NCBI RefSeq assembly: GCF_003963535.1
Contig: NZ_CP034539.1
Location: 6,634,001-6,698,000 of the forward strand
Source of the DNA: Streptomyces cyaneochromogenes
Lineage (GTDB): Bacteria; Actinomycetota; Actinomycetes; Streptomycetales; Streptomycetaceae
Length of the DNA stretch: 64,000 nt
Direction: 5' to 3'
In this document: positions 15,515-23,303 of the stretch, piece by piece
How the letters are laid out: each line of letters begins with the position of its first letter
Numbering within the stretch: the stretch's first letter is position 1
Translations under genes and position numbers: made by a program
Notes under the pieces: generated by a model
What the model was told of the DNA's origin: nothing
Database searches by the model: none
What the model saw: the letters and a program-made list of their open reading frames with translations, nothing else

Positions 15515-16267
15515 GTGACTGCGATTCCCCAGGGTCGTGCGCGCCGGGCCGCGCTGGTGAGCGCCGTGTGTGCCCTGGTCGTGTCGGGAACAGGACTGAC
15601 GGGATGCAGTGAGGACCCCGACGAGGGCACCAACGGGGTCGGCAAGCTGCCGCCCGCCGAGATCCAGCGCAAGACCCGCACGGCGGCGGACTCCGCCGAG
15701 GCGGTGCGCCTGTCGGGCAGCGTGGTGACCAGTGGGCGCACCTACAAGCTCGACATGCAGCTGAAGGCCGACGGGGCGACGGGGTCGGTCACGGCGCAGG
15801 GAGCGACGTTCCAGCTGCTGCGCATCGGCCGGCGGCTGTATCTGAAGGCCGACGCGGGCTTCTGGAGCGACGCGGGCGCGGAGAGCGGCGGCAAGGCGGA
15901 CGCGGCGGCCGCGGGCAAGCTGGACGGCAAGTACGTGAAGGTGCCGCAGGGCGACCCGTCGTACAAGAAGTTCAGCGGCTTCACGGAGAAGGACGTACTC
16001 CTCGACGGCCTGCTGACCCTCCACGGCACGCTGGCCACCGACGGCCACCACGAGCACGCCGGCACCCGCGTCATCCGCATCACCGGCGACAAGGGCTCCG
16101 GCGGCACCCTCGACGTCTCCCTGGAGGGCACCCCGTACCCCCTGCGCCTGGTCCGGGCGGGCGGCGCCGGCACCCTGACGTTCTCCTCCTGGGGCAAGGA
16201 CTTCGCCCTGAAGGAGCCGGCCAAGGACGACACGGTGGACTACGGCAAGCAGCTGCCGACGTCCTAG
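15515..16267 (+). CDS. Secreted lipoprotein, LppX/LprG-like fold likely
   Basis: 250 residues. A basic N-terminus, a hydrophobic stretch (ALVSAVCALVVSGTG) and the lipobox LTGC place the lipidated Cys at residue 31. The mature part alternates beta strands and short helices (RTYKLDMQLKADGATGSVTA, LYLKADAGFW) as in LppX/LprG-type half-barrels that shuttle lipids in mycobacteria; this assignment is a fold impression, not a proven match. GTG 15515 is preferred because it begins a proper signal peptide and AAAGG lies upstream; an earlier start at 15419 would add 32 residues ahead of the signal. It is divergent from the MgtE-like gene. Confidence 0.7.
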   Translation: MTAIPQGRARRAALVSAVCALVVSGTGLTGCSEDPDEGTNGVGKLPPAEIQRKTRTAADSAEAVRLSGSVVTSGRTYKLDMQLKADGATGSVTAQGATFQLLRIGRRLYLKADAGFWSDAGAESGGKADAAAAGKLDGKYVKVPQGDPSYKKFSGFTEKDVLLDGLLTLHGTLATDGHHEHAGTRVIRITGDKGSGGTLDVSLEGTPYPLRLVRAGGAGTLTFSSWGKDFALKEPAKDDTVDYGKQLPTS

Positions 16268-16286
16268 GCGCCGCGCGAGCGGACGG

Positions 16287-16799
16287 CTACTTCCGCTTGC
16301 GCCTCTTCATCAGCAGCTTCGGCAGTCCGGCCGGAATCGGCTGCCGGGTCGTCGCCGGCGTCGGCAGGGGCGCCTCTGCCAGATTGCCGTCGGGCAGGGG
16401 CGCGGTCGTGCCCGTCGGCTCCAGGCGGACGACCCGGCATTCGCGCGCCCAGCGCTGCGGCATCGCCTCGCCGTCCGGGGCGTTCAGGCGCTTGCCCTTG
16501 AGCTCGGCGACCGCGGCCTCCCACTGCTCGGAGCCCGGCGGCAGTTCCACGACCTTCGCCGACCACACGACCAGCCGGCCGCCCTTGTCCTTGCTGCGGA
16601 CCGTCACCTCGGCCCCGGCCCCGTCGGCCAGCCCCGGCAGCGGCTGCTCGCCCGGACCGTCGCCGATGACACATGCCGCACCCTCGTGCCACACGTGCCA
16701 CAGCGCCCGGGCCGGGTGACCGGGCCCCTTGACCCAGATGAGGCCGGACTTCTTCGTGGCCTCCTCGACGAGGGCCTGGTCGAGCAGCTCGCTTGTCAT
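16287..16799 (-). CDS. Conserved hypothetical protein, possibly split-barrel
   Basis: 170 residues of unknown function. The N-terminal 110 residues look like a compact beta barrel (GLIWVKGPGHPARALWHVWH, AACVIGDGPGEQPLPGL, AEVTVRSKDKGGRLVVWSAK), somewhat like FMN-binding split barrels, but no diagnostic motif is present. The C-terminus is proline-rich and ends in a basic KLLMKRRKRK. No ribosome site is seen; TAGGCT on the minus strand (16806-16811) stands 6 bases before ATG 16799, so the message is probably leaderless. It is convergent with the lipoprotein gene. Confidence 0.6.
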   Translation of the reverse strand: MTSELLDQALVEEATKKSGLIWVKGPGHPARALWHVWHEGAACVIGDGPGEQPLPGLADGAGAEVTVRSKDKGGRLVVWSAKVVELPPGSEQWEAAVAELKGKRLNAPDGEAMPQRWARECRVVRLEPTGTTAPLPDGNLAEAPLPTPATTRQPIPAGLPKLLMKRRKRK

Positions 16800-16822
16800 G
16801 CGCCCAGCCTATCCAGGCACCG

Positions 16823-17938
16823 TCACAGCCAGCCGTTGCGCTTCAGGGTGCGGTGGATGCCCAGGCAGATGACGCCCGTGATGGCCATGATCACCGGGTA
16901 GCCGAACTTCCAGTGCGTCTCCGGCATGTAGTCGAAGTTCATGCCGTACACCCCGCACACCATCGTCGGTACGGCGATGATCGCGGCCCAGGACGTGATC
17001 TTGCGCATGTCCTCGTTCTGCGCGACGGACGCCTGCGCGAGGTTGGCCTGGAGGATCGAGTTGAGCAGCTCGTCGAACCCGATGACCTGCTCCTGGACGC
17101 GGGCGAGGTGGTCGGCGACGTCCCGGAAGTACTTCTGGATGTCGGGGTCGATCAGCCGCATCGGCCGCTCGCTGAGCAGCTGCATGGGACGCAGCAGCGG
17201 CGACACCGCCCGCTTGAACTCCAGCACCTCGCGCTTGAGTTGGTAGATCCGGCCGGCGTCCGTGCCGCGCGGCGAGCCCTTCCGTCCCGGCGAGAAGACC
17301 TCGGTCTCCACCTCGTCGATGTCGTCCTGCAGCGCGTCGGCGACGGCGATGTACCCGTCGACGACGTGGTCGGCGATCGCGTGCAGCACCGCCGAGGGGC
17401 CCTTGGCGAGCAGTTCGGGGTCGTCCTGCAGCCGGTGCCGCAGCGCCCGCAGCGAGCCCTGGCCGCCGTGCCGGACGGTGATGAAGAAGTCCCGCCCGGT
17501 GAAGCACATGACCTCGCCGGTCTCGACGACCTCGCTGCTGGCGGTGAGCTCGTCGTGGTCGACGTAGTGGACGGTCTTGAAGACGGTGAAGAGGGAGTCG
17601 TCGTAGCGCTCCAGCTTGGGCCGCTGGTGTGCCTGGACCGCATCTTCCACGGCCAGCGGGTGCAGCCCGAACTCGCTTGCGATGCCGGCGAATTCGGCCT
17701 CGGTCGGCTCGTGCAGGCCGATCCAGACGAAGCCGCCGTCCCGGCGCACCTGGCGCATCGCCTCGTGCGGGGTGAGGGGCTTGGGGGTCTCGACGCGGGC
17801 GCCGTGCCGGTAGACGGCGCAGTCGACGACGGCCGAGGGCGTCGCGGGGTCGCGGGTGGTGTCGTAGGTGCCGTTGTCCTTGCGCAGCGAGACGCGGGAC
17901 GGGCGGACCACGGCACGCAGGTCGCGGATCATCGACAT
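16823..17938 (-). CDS. corA: CorA-family magnesium/divalent cation transporter
   Basis: 371 residues. A large cytoplasmic domain with long helices (EDAVQAHQRPKLERYDDSLF, QEQVIGFDELLNSILQANLA) is followed by two C-terminal membrane helices with the family signature YGMNF between them (GMN about residues 331-333) and the basic tail HRTLKRNGWL. Length and layout are those of a complete CorA, which works as a pentameric Mg2+ channel. Start ATG 17938 is selected because AAGGAG lies 8 bases upstream; open frame further upstream (to 18061) is not family-like. In M. tuberculosis, corA is also at the far end of the sigE-mrp region, which supports orthology. Confidence 0.93.
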   Translation of the reverse strand: MSMIRDLRAVVRPSRVSLRKDNGTYDTTRDPATPSAVVDCAVYRHGARVETPKPLTPHEAMRQVRRDGGFVWIGLHEPTEAEFAGIASEFGLHPLAVEDAVQAHQRPKLERYDDSLFTVFKTVHYVDHDELTASSEVVETGEVMCFTGRDFFITVRHGGQGSLRALRHRLQDDPELLAKGPSAVLHAIADHVVDGYIAVADALQDDIDEVETEVFSPGRKGSPRGTDAGRIYQLKREVLEFKRAVSPLLRPMQLLSERPMRLIDPDIQKYFRDVADHLARVQEQVIGFDELLNSILQANLAQASVAQNEDMRKITSWAAIIAVPTMVCGVYGMNFDYMPETHWKFGYPVIMAITGVICLGIHRTLKRNGWL

Positions 17939-18444
17939 GAGCAGGCTCCTTCGCAACGGGCAACGAAGCGTGGAGGGCCGCAGCACGGGTGGAACTGCCC
18001 GGAATGGGGACGTCCTGACCTCAGGATGTTTGGCACGTCCACAAAGCGGGGAGCACCGCACCGTCGCGGTGATGGGCTTCGTTGCTGGTTCAGATCAGAC
18101 CGATCAGGCAATGCGAAACGAAGTGCTCTTCCGTGTGAGGACGCGAGCGTGAAAGGCGGCGGTCAGCCAGAGCCGGAACAGCCGAATCAGCTACATCAGC
18201 GGCGGGAAGAGCGAGTGGTACTACCAGGTCGACTTCGATCCATGACAGCCCCACCTCCTCCGGCCGGTCCCTCGTGAGGGACGTTTCATACCCCGTTCGG
18301 GGTTCCCCGTAGGGGAGTCGATCTCGGCGTCGGGACTCGATCGCGACGCTTCTGCGTGCTGCCCGAACACCGGGCAAGAGTATCAGCCGACTGAAGTGTC
18401 AAGGCGCTGCTTTGCCCGGTACTGACGAGTTCTATGCTCGGCCC
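17939..18444. other. 506-bp gap between corA and the SUFU gene
   Basis: No intact gene. It holds a corA leader containing the inverted repeat TCCTGACCTCAGGA (18013-18026), a coding-like fragment (18153-18245, listed separately), the hairpin GTCCCTC/GAGGGAC (18267-18282), CCCCGTTCGGGG just after, and the promoter of the next gene (TTGCCC 18412-18417, TATGCT 18433-18438). Confidence 0.5.
18153..18245 (+). pseudogene. Orphan C-terminal coding fragment
   Basis: After an in-frame TGA at 18150 the frame reads 30 residues ending SGGKSEWYYQVDFDP and a stop, with codon third positions almost all G or C. It has no start codon or ribosome site and no upstream continuation. It looks like the tail of a lost or rearranged gene; the family is not recognised. 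A chance frame in GC-rich DNA remains possible. Confidence 0.35.
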
Positions 18445-19029
18445 ATGGCTGATGTTCTTCCTCTGGTCGAGGCCCGGTTGCGCACCGCGCTGGGCGAACC
18501 GGACGCTCGCGCGGCGGTCACCTTCCTCGGTACGGACCGCATCGAGGTGCTCCGTTTCCAGGAGGGCGACGTCGTCCGCTACGCCACGCTCGGCATGTCC
18601 GCGCAGCCCATGAACGACCCCACCGCGATGGTCGCCGACCCGGTCAAGGGCGCCCGCGCGGAGCTGGTCCTCACGGTCCGCTCGGGCCTGGCCGACACCG
18701 ACAAGGTGCTCCGCCCGCTCGCCGTACTCGCCGCGTCCCCGCAGGTCGAAGGCGTGATCGTGGCCCCGGGCGCGTCCCTGGACGTGGGCGAGCCGCTGTG
18801 GCCCGGCGCCCCGTTCACCTCGGTCCTGGTCGCCGAGCCGGGCGGTCTGGTCGAGGACCTGGAACTCGACGAGCCTCTCGACCCCGTGCACTTCCTGCCG
18901 CTGCTCCCCATGACCCCGAACGAGGCCGCCTGGAAGCGCGTGCACGGCGCCCAGGCCCTCCAGGAGCGCTGGCTGACGAACGGGACGGACCTGAGGGATC
19001 CCGCCCGCGCGTCCGTCCCGCTGGAGTGA
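18445..19029 (+). CDS. Suppressor-of-fused (SUFU) domain protein
   Basis: 194 residues forming one SUFU-like alpha/beta domain: VTFLGTDRIEVLRFQEGDVVRYATLGMS, RAELVLTVRSGL, PLWPGAPFTSVLVAEPGG and FLPLLPMTPNEAAWKRVHGA are typical bacterial SUFU segments. Bacterial members include immunity proteins of polymorphic toxin systems and stand-alone proteins of unknown role; no toxin gene is nearby, so I take this one as stand-alone. There is no ribosome site, and TATGCT (18433-18438) ends 6 bases before ATG 18445, so the mRNA is probably leaderless. Predicted cytosolic. Confidence 0.8.
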   Translation: MADVLPLVEARLRTALGEPDARAAVTFLGTDRIEVLRFQEGDVVRYATLGMSAQPMNDPTAMVADPVKGARAELVLTVRSGLADTDKVLRPLAVLAASPQVEGVIVAPGASLDVGEPLWPGAPFTSVLVAEPGGLVEDLELDEPLDPVHFLPLLPMTPNEAAWKRVHGAQALQERWLTNGTDLRDPARASVPLE

Positions 19030-19059
19030 GGAACCTCACCAACCGGTGGCTGAAAAGCG

Positions 19060-20286
19060 TCAGTTGGCGAACACCGTGACGCTGTCCTCGGTCGTGTGCC
19101 GCGTCTCCAGCTCCTCGGCCTCGTCGCTGAGCGCCTTGCGCCGTACGACGACCACGAGCGCACCCGCCACCGCCGTGACCGCCGCCACCACGAACGGGAT
19201 GCGCGGACTGCCGGTCCACTCCTCTATCCTCGGCGCGAAGAAGGGCGCGGCCGCCGCCGCGAACCAGCGCACGAAGTTGTAGCCCGCGCTCGCCACGGGG
19301 CGCGGCGCGTCCGAGACGCCGAGGGCCAGTTCGGTGTAGACGGTGTTGTTCACGCCGATGGACGCGCCGGACAGGATCGTGCAGACGACGGCGGTGGTGT
19401 GGTCGCCGTAGCCGAGGACCAGTACGTCCGCGGCAAGCAGCACCAGGGAGCCGCCGAGCACCGTCAGCGAACCGAACCGCTTCTGCAGGCGCGGCGCCAC
19501 GATCACCGAGAACACGGCGAGCAGCACGCCCCAGGCGAAGAACACCGCGCCCGACCGGTACGGGCTCATGTCCAGCACGAACGGCGTGAAGGCCAGCACG
19601 GTGAAGAACGTGTAGTTGTAGAAGAACGCCGAGACCGCCGTGGACGCGAGGCCGCCGTGGCCGAGCGCCCTGATCGGGTCCAGCAGCGAGGTCTTGCGGG
19701 CCGGCCTGGGCTGTTCCCTCAGGAACACCGCGATGCACAGGAAGCCGACGGCCATCAGGAAGGCCGTACCGAAGAACGGGTAGCGCCAGCTGGCGTCCCC
19801 GAGCAGCGCGCCCAACAGCGGCCCGCACGCCATGCCGAGGCCGAGGGCGGACTCGTAGAGCACGATCGCCGCGGCGCTCCCGCCCGCCGCCGCGCCGACG
19901 ATGACCGCGAGGGCCGTGGACACGAAGAGCGCGTTGCCGAGCCCCCAGCCCGCCCGGAACCCGACCAGTTCACCGACCGATCCGGACGTTCCCGCGAGCC
20001 CGGCGAAGACGACCACGAAGGCGAGGCCGAGCAGCAGGGTCCGGCGGCCGCCGATCCGGCTGGAGACGAAGCCGGTGACCAGCATCGCCACGGCGGTGAT
20101 CAGGAAGTACGAGGTGAAGAGGAGGGAGACCTGGCCGGCCGTGGCGTTCAGGCCGCTCGCGATGGACGGCAGGATCGGGTCGACGAGTCCGATGCCCATG
20201 AAGGCGACGACGGACGCGCCGGCGGTCGCCCACACGGCCTTCGGCTGCCGCAGGATGCCGCCCGCTCCAGCGTCCAGGGGGTCCAT
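19060..20286 (-). CDS. Major facilitator superfamily exporter
   Basis: 408 residues with about twelve membrane helices. Helix 1 is AVWATAGASVVAFMGIGLVDPILPSI; motif A-like VSSRIGGRRTLLLG follows helix 2; motif C-like LGLGMACGPLLGALLG lies in helix 5, pointing to a drug-proton antiporter (DHA1-type). The substrate is unknown. ATG 20286 follows GGAG at 7 bases; an ATG at 20328 in frame lacks a ribosome site and overlaps the AT-rich promoter. An AT-rich palindrome just upstream (20335-20347) may be an operator, though no regulator gene adjoins it. It is convergent with the SUFU gene. Confidence 0.87.
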   Translation of the reverse strand: MDPLDAGAGGILRQPKAVWATAGASVVAFMGIGLVDPILPSIASGLNATAGQVSLLFTSYFLITAVAMLVTGFVSSRIGGRRTLLLGLAFVVVFAGLAGTSGSVGELVGFRAGWGLGNALFVSTALAVIVGAAAGGSAAAIVLYESALGLGMACGPLLGALLGDASWRYPFFGTAFLMAVGFLCIAVFLREQPRPARKTSLLDPIRALGHGGLASTAVSAFFYNYTFFTVLAFTPFVLDMSPYRSGAVFFAWGVLLAVFSVIVAPRLQKRFGSLTVLGGSLVLLAADVLVLGYGDHTTAVVCTILSGASIGVNNTVYTELALGVSDAPRPVASAGYNFVRWFAAAAAPFFAPRIEEWTGSPRIPFVVAAVTAVAGALVVVVRRKALSDEAEELETRHTTEDSVTVFAN

Positions 20287-20334
20287 GCCGTACTCCGATC
20301 TCGAAGGTAGTGGTTGCCGGTTACACATAGTATG

Positions 20335-20347
20335 TTAGCTAGGCTAA
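20335..20347. promoter_or_regulatory. AT-rich palindrome upstream of the MFS gene
   Basis: TTAGC-TAG-GCTAA is a 13-base inverted repeat inside an AT-rich island (about 20325-20375) that contrasts with the surrounding GC-rich DNA. It carries AGGCTAA like half of an iron-repressor (DtxR/IdeR) box, but the full 19-base box is not matched. It lies where MFS transcription would start. Confidence 0.4.
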
Positions 20348-20446
20348 TTAATGCAAGCTACATCTATATGGGGAGTGGTGAAGGGTTCCGCCCGGACGGG
20401 TGATCGTCCTTGACGTGGCGCACGAGGGGTAGGACCGTGGGGCCCT

Positions 20447-21088
20447 ATGAGGGGCGAACCCAGTTGCCCGAAGTGTGGTGGCCGGGTCAGGGCTCCCGGA
20501 CTCTTCGCCGACACCTGGCAATGCGATGTGCACGGCACCGTGCATCCGGTGCAGCCCGTGATCCCGCCCAGCGTCGAGGCCCTCGGCGTGGTCGTGCATC
20601 GCACGCAGGTGCCGGTGTGGATGCCGTGGCCGCTGCCGATCGGCTGGCTGTTCACCGGTGTCGCCAGTGCGGGCGACGACCGCAGCGGTGGCCGCGCGAC
20701 CGCCGTGGCCTGCTCCGGGCCCGGCCCGCTCGGCGGCATGGGCGAGATGATCCTGGTCGCCGAGGAGCTCGGCGTCGGCCTCGGTGCGCGTTACGCGGGC
20801 ATCGACGGACCGGATCCGGGGCCGTACATGAACGTCGAGAAGCCGCCGCAGGCGAAGGTCCTGGCCGCCGGGCGTCCGACGCCGCTGTGGCACGTGTCGG
20901 GTGCGCCCGGCGATCGTGCCGTGTTCGCGGGTGAGGCGCTCGGGATGTGGTTCTGGGCGGTCGTGTGGCCCGAGCAGTCGGGGCTGTTGATGTACGACGA
21001 GTTGGTGCTGACGGATCTGCGGGATGCGGGGGCCGAGCTGGATCTGGTGCCCTGCGGGGCGCTTTCGCCGCGCCTGCTGGAACCCTAG
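20447..21088 (+). CDS. DUF6758 family zinc-ribbon protein
   Basis: 213 residues. The N-terminal zinc ribbon is formed by CPKCGG and CDVHG. Then come a Pro/Val-rich linker with WMPWPLPIGWLFTGV and a globular domain with LVAEELGVGLGARYAGIDG and LGMWFWAVVWPEQSGLLMYD. It matches the actinobacterial family DUF6758, whose function is unknown to me. The ATG 20447 start has only a distant AGGGGTAGGA; the zinc ribbon begins directly after it, which argues against a later start. It is divergent from the MFS gene and separated from it by the AT-rich island. Confidence 0.7.
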   Translation: MRGEPSCPKCGGRVRAPGLFADTWQCDVHGTVHPVQPVIPPSVEALGVVVHRTQVPVWMPWPLPIGWLFTGVASAGDDRSGGRATAVACSGPGPLGGMGEMILVAEELGVGLGARYAGIDGPDPGPYMNVEKPPQAKVLAAGRPTPLWHVSGAPGDRAVFAGEALGMWFWAVVWPEQSGLLMYDELVLTDLRDAGAELDLVPCGALSPRLLEP

Positions 21089-21158
21089 AGGTCGCGCCTG
21101 CTGGACCCAGGGGGGCGGCGAGCGCTCCCGTGTAGGGGGTGCACTGCCGTTTGGGGTG

Positions 21159-21188
21159 TGACATGGACGTTGAAAATCCGGCTATCCT
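21159..21188 (+). promoter_or_regulatory. Candidate promoter of the PHP gene
   Basis: TGACAT (21159-21164), 18 bases, TATCCT (21183-21188). Start of transcription would be near 21195, about 36 bases before GTG 21231. Confidence 0.45.
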
Positions 21189-21230
21189 TGAGCGTCCCCA
21201 CCCGTACCGTCCCCGACTGGAGTCCGCGTC

Positions 21231-22088
21231 GTGCGTATCGACCTGCACACCCACTCCACCGCGTCCGACGGCACGGACACCCCGGCCGAGCTGGTGTGCA
21301 ACGCGGCGGCGGCCGGGCTGGACGTGGTGGCGCTCACCGACCACGACACGACCCGTGGGCACGCCGAGGCGATCGCGGCGCTGCCCGAGGGGCTCACCCT
21401 CGTCACCGGCGCCGAGCTGTCCTGTCGTATCGACGGCATCAGCATGCACATGCTGGCCTACCTCTTCGACCCGGAGGAGCCCGCGCTGCTCGCCGAGCGG
21501 GAGCTGGTACGGGACGACCGGGTGCCGCGGGCCCAGGGCATGATCGCCAAGCTCAACGAGCTGGGCGTGCCGGTCACCTGGGAGCAGGTGCTGCGGATCG
21601 CCGGTGACGGCTCGGTCGGGCGGCCGCATGTCGCCTCCGCGCTGGTCGAGCTGGGTGTCGTACCGAGCGTGGGCGACGCCTTCACCGAGGACTGGCTGGC
21701 CGACGGCGGCCGGGCCTACGTGGCCAAGCACGAGACCGACCCCTTCGAGGCGATCCGACTGGTCAAGGCCGCGGGAGGGGTCACCGTCTTCGCGCATCCG
21801 GCCGCGAGCAAGCGGGGTCGTACGGTGCCGGAGTCCGCGATCGCGGAGCTGGCCTCCGCCGGGCTCGACGGCATCGAGGTCGACCACATGGACCACGACC
21901 CCGACACGCGTGCGCGGCTGCGCGGGCTCGCGAAGGAGCTCGGGCTGCTGGTCACCGGGTCCAGCGACTACCACGGCAGCCGCAAGACGTGCGTGCTCGG
22001 CGAGTACGCGACGGATCCCGAGGTGTACGGGGAGATCACGCGGCGGGCCACGGGGGCGTTTCCCGTCCCGGGGGCCGGCGGGGTCTGA
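21231..22088 (+). CDS. PHP-domain metal-dependent phosphoesterase
   Basis: 285 residues of the PHP family (YciV/RNase AM-like; members hydrolyse nucleotide 3',5'-bisphosphates or 5'-phosphorylated oligoribonucleotides). All four PHP motifs are visible: DLHTHSTASDG at the N-terminus, LTDHDTTRGH, TGAELSC with the metal Glu, and the C-terminal FAHPAA and SSDYHG. GTG 21231 has GGAG 8 bases upstream and starts exactly at the first strand. No polymerase domain is present, so it is a free-standing enzyme. It is followed by marC in the same direction after a 162-base gap in which I see no feature. Confidence 0.88.
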   Translation: MRIDLHTHSTASDGTDTPAELVCNAAAAGLDVVALTDHDTTRGHAEAIAALPEGLTLVTGAELSCRIDGISMHMLAYLFDPEEPALLAERELVRDDRVPRAQGMIAKLNELGVPVTWEQVLRIAGDGSVGRPHVASALVELGVVPSVGDAFTEDWLADGGRAYVAKHETDPFEAIRLVKAAGGVTVFAHPAASKRGRTVPESAIAELASAGLDGIEVDHMDHDPDTRARLRGLAKELGLLVTGSSDYHGSRKTCVLGEYATDPEVYGEITRRATGAFPVPGAGGV

Positions 22089-22250
22089 GCTCTCTCACCC
22101 TCACGTCTTCACAGGCACCCGGCGCTGTCGGCTGTGCCCACCCGTTCCGCCCCGCGGAACGTCTGCCCACAGCGGTAGCGGCACGGTACGGCGCAGCGTT
22201 GCCCGCCTGCCACCGCGCGTTCCACTCCACATCGCAAGGCTTGCTTCCCC

Positions 22251-22856
22251 ATGTTCGATCTCGCCGTCTTCGGCTCCCTCTTCCTGACCCTCTTCGTCAT
22301 CATGGATCCCCCCGGGATCACGCCGATCTTCCTCGCGCTCACCTCCGGCCGGCCGGTCAAGGTGCAGAAGCGGATGGCCTTCCAGGCCGTCTGTGTGGCG
22401 GGCGGTGTGATCACGGTCTTCGGGCTTCTCGGCCACCAGATCCTCGACTACCTGCATGTTTCCGTCCCCGCGCTGATGATCGCGGGCGGGCTGCTGCTTC
22501 TGCTGATCGCGCTCGACCTGCTCACCGGCAAGACGGACGAGCCGAAGCAGACCAAGGACGTGAACGTCGCCCTCGTACCGCTGGGCATGCCGCTGCTGGC
22601 CGGGCCGGGTGCCATCGTGTCCGTCATCCTCGCCGTGGAGAAGGCCGAGAGTGTGGCCACGCAGGTGTCGGTGTGGTCGGCCATCCTCGCCATCCATGTC
22701 GTGCTGTGGCTCGTGATGCGGTACTCGCTGCTGATCATCCGGGTCATCAAGGACGGCGGCGTGGTCCTGGTGACGCGGCTCGCGGGCATGATGCTGTCGG
22801 CGATCGCCGTGCAGCAGATCATCAACGGCGTCACGCAGGTCATTCAGGGGAGCTGA
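22251..22856 (+). CDS. MarC-family integral membrane protein
   Basis: 201 residues with six hydrophobic helices. Family motifs include LFVIMDPPGITPIFLAL at the end of helix 1 and the central VPLGMPLLAGPGAIVSVIL. The original link of MarC to multiple antibiotic resistance has been withdrawn, and the substrate is unknown. The gene lies after the PHP gene and ends at a strong hairpin. The ribosome site is weak (AAGG about 13 bases before ATG 22251). Confidence 0.88.
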   Translation: MFDLAVFGSLFLTLFVIMDPPGITPIFLALTSGRPVKVQKRMAFQAVCVAGGVITVFGLLGHQILDYLHVSVPALMIAGGLLLLLIALDLLTGKTDEPKQTKDVNVALVPLGMPLLAGPGAIVSVILAVEKAESVATQVSVWSAILAIHVVLWLVMRYSLLIIRVIKDGGVVLVTRLAGMMLSAIAVQQIINGVTQVIQGS

Positions 22857-22871
22857 GCCCCGGATGCTGCA

Positions 22872-22907
22872 AGGGCCCCGTACGGCGTCGTCGCTGTACG
22901 GGGCCCT
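22872..22907. terminator. Hairpin terminator after marC
   Basis: AGGGCCCCGTAC (22872-22883) pairs perfectly with GTACGGGGCCCT (22896-22907); 12-base loop. It lies between two convergent genes (marC and the 50-residue gene). Confidence 0.85.
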
Positions 22908-22931
22908 GAAGCTTCTTCGCGGATCCGCGTG

Positions 22932-23084
22932 TTACGAGGCCGAGGCCTCAGCCGGGCGGATCCACAGCCGCTGACCGATCGAGGCGGCCTGCTGAACGAT
23001 CCGGTTGACGGAGGCGGCGTCCACGACGGTGCTGTCCACGGGTGTGCCGTCGACCTCGTCGAGTCGCATGATCTCGAAGCGCAT
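22932..23084 (-). CDS. Small conserved Streptomyces protein
   Basis: 50 residues beginning MRFEIMRLDEVDG and continuing VDSTVVDAASVNRIVQQAAS, a probable helix, then RLWIRP near the end. It has an excellent ribosome site (AAGGGAG) before ATG 23084. Function unknown; I believe the family is widespread in Streptomyces. Its promoter must lie in the AT-rich divergent region 23130-23225. No signal peptide or membrane helix. Confidence 0.7.
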   Translation of the reverse strand: MRFEIMRLDEVDGTPVDSTVVDAASVNRIVQQAASIGQRLWIRPAEASAS

Positions 23085-23303
23085 GGCTTCTCCCTTCGTC
23101 TGGTCATCCTCCCGATGAGCACTGCTGGGGAGAACTACTGGGTTACACAGGTAGTCAACGGGCTGCGTGTTACAAACATTCCCTACGCTAAGGAAATTTT
23201 TCGAACGGCTAACTACTGACCGGTAAGTGGTTGCTCGGGGATCAAGGTGGGACTGACCGGGACCGGTTGTGTTCGCAGCGTGACCGCCGGGACAATGGAG
23301 GTG
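23085..23303. promoter_or_regulatory. AT-rich divergent regulatory region with repeats
   Basis: Between the 50-residue gene and the NYN gene the base composition drops to about 50 % GC (23130-23225). It contains two GTTACA words (23142 and 23169) and two AACTACTG words (23133-23140 and 23211-23218), then a promoter pair TTGTGT (23267-23272), 18 bases, GACAAT (23291-23296) facing the NYN gene. Confidence 0.5.

Noticed and set aside
20331..20351. Complete DtxR/IdeR iron box before the MFS gene
   Set aside because: Only about 11 of 19 positions agree with the consensus.
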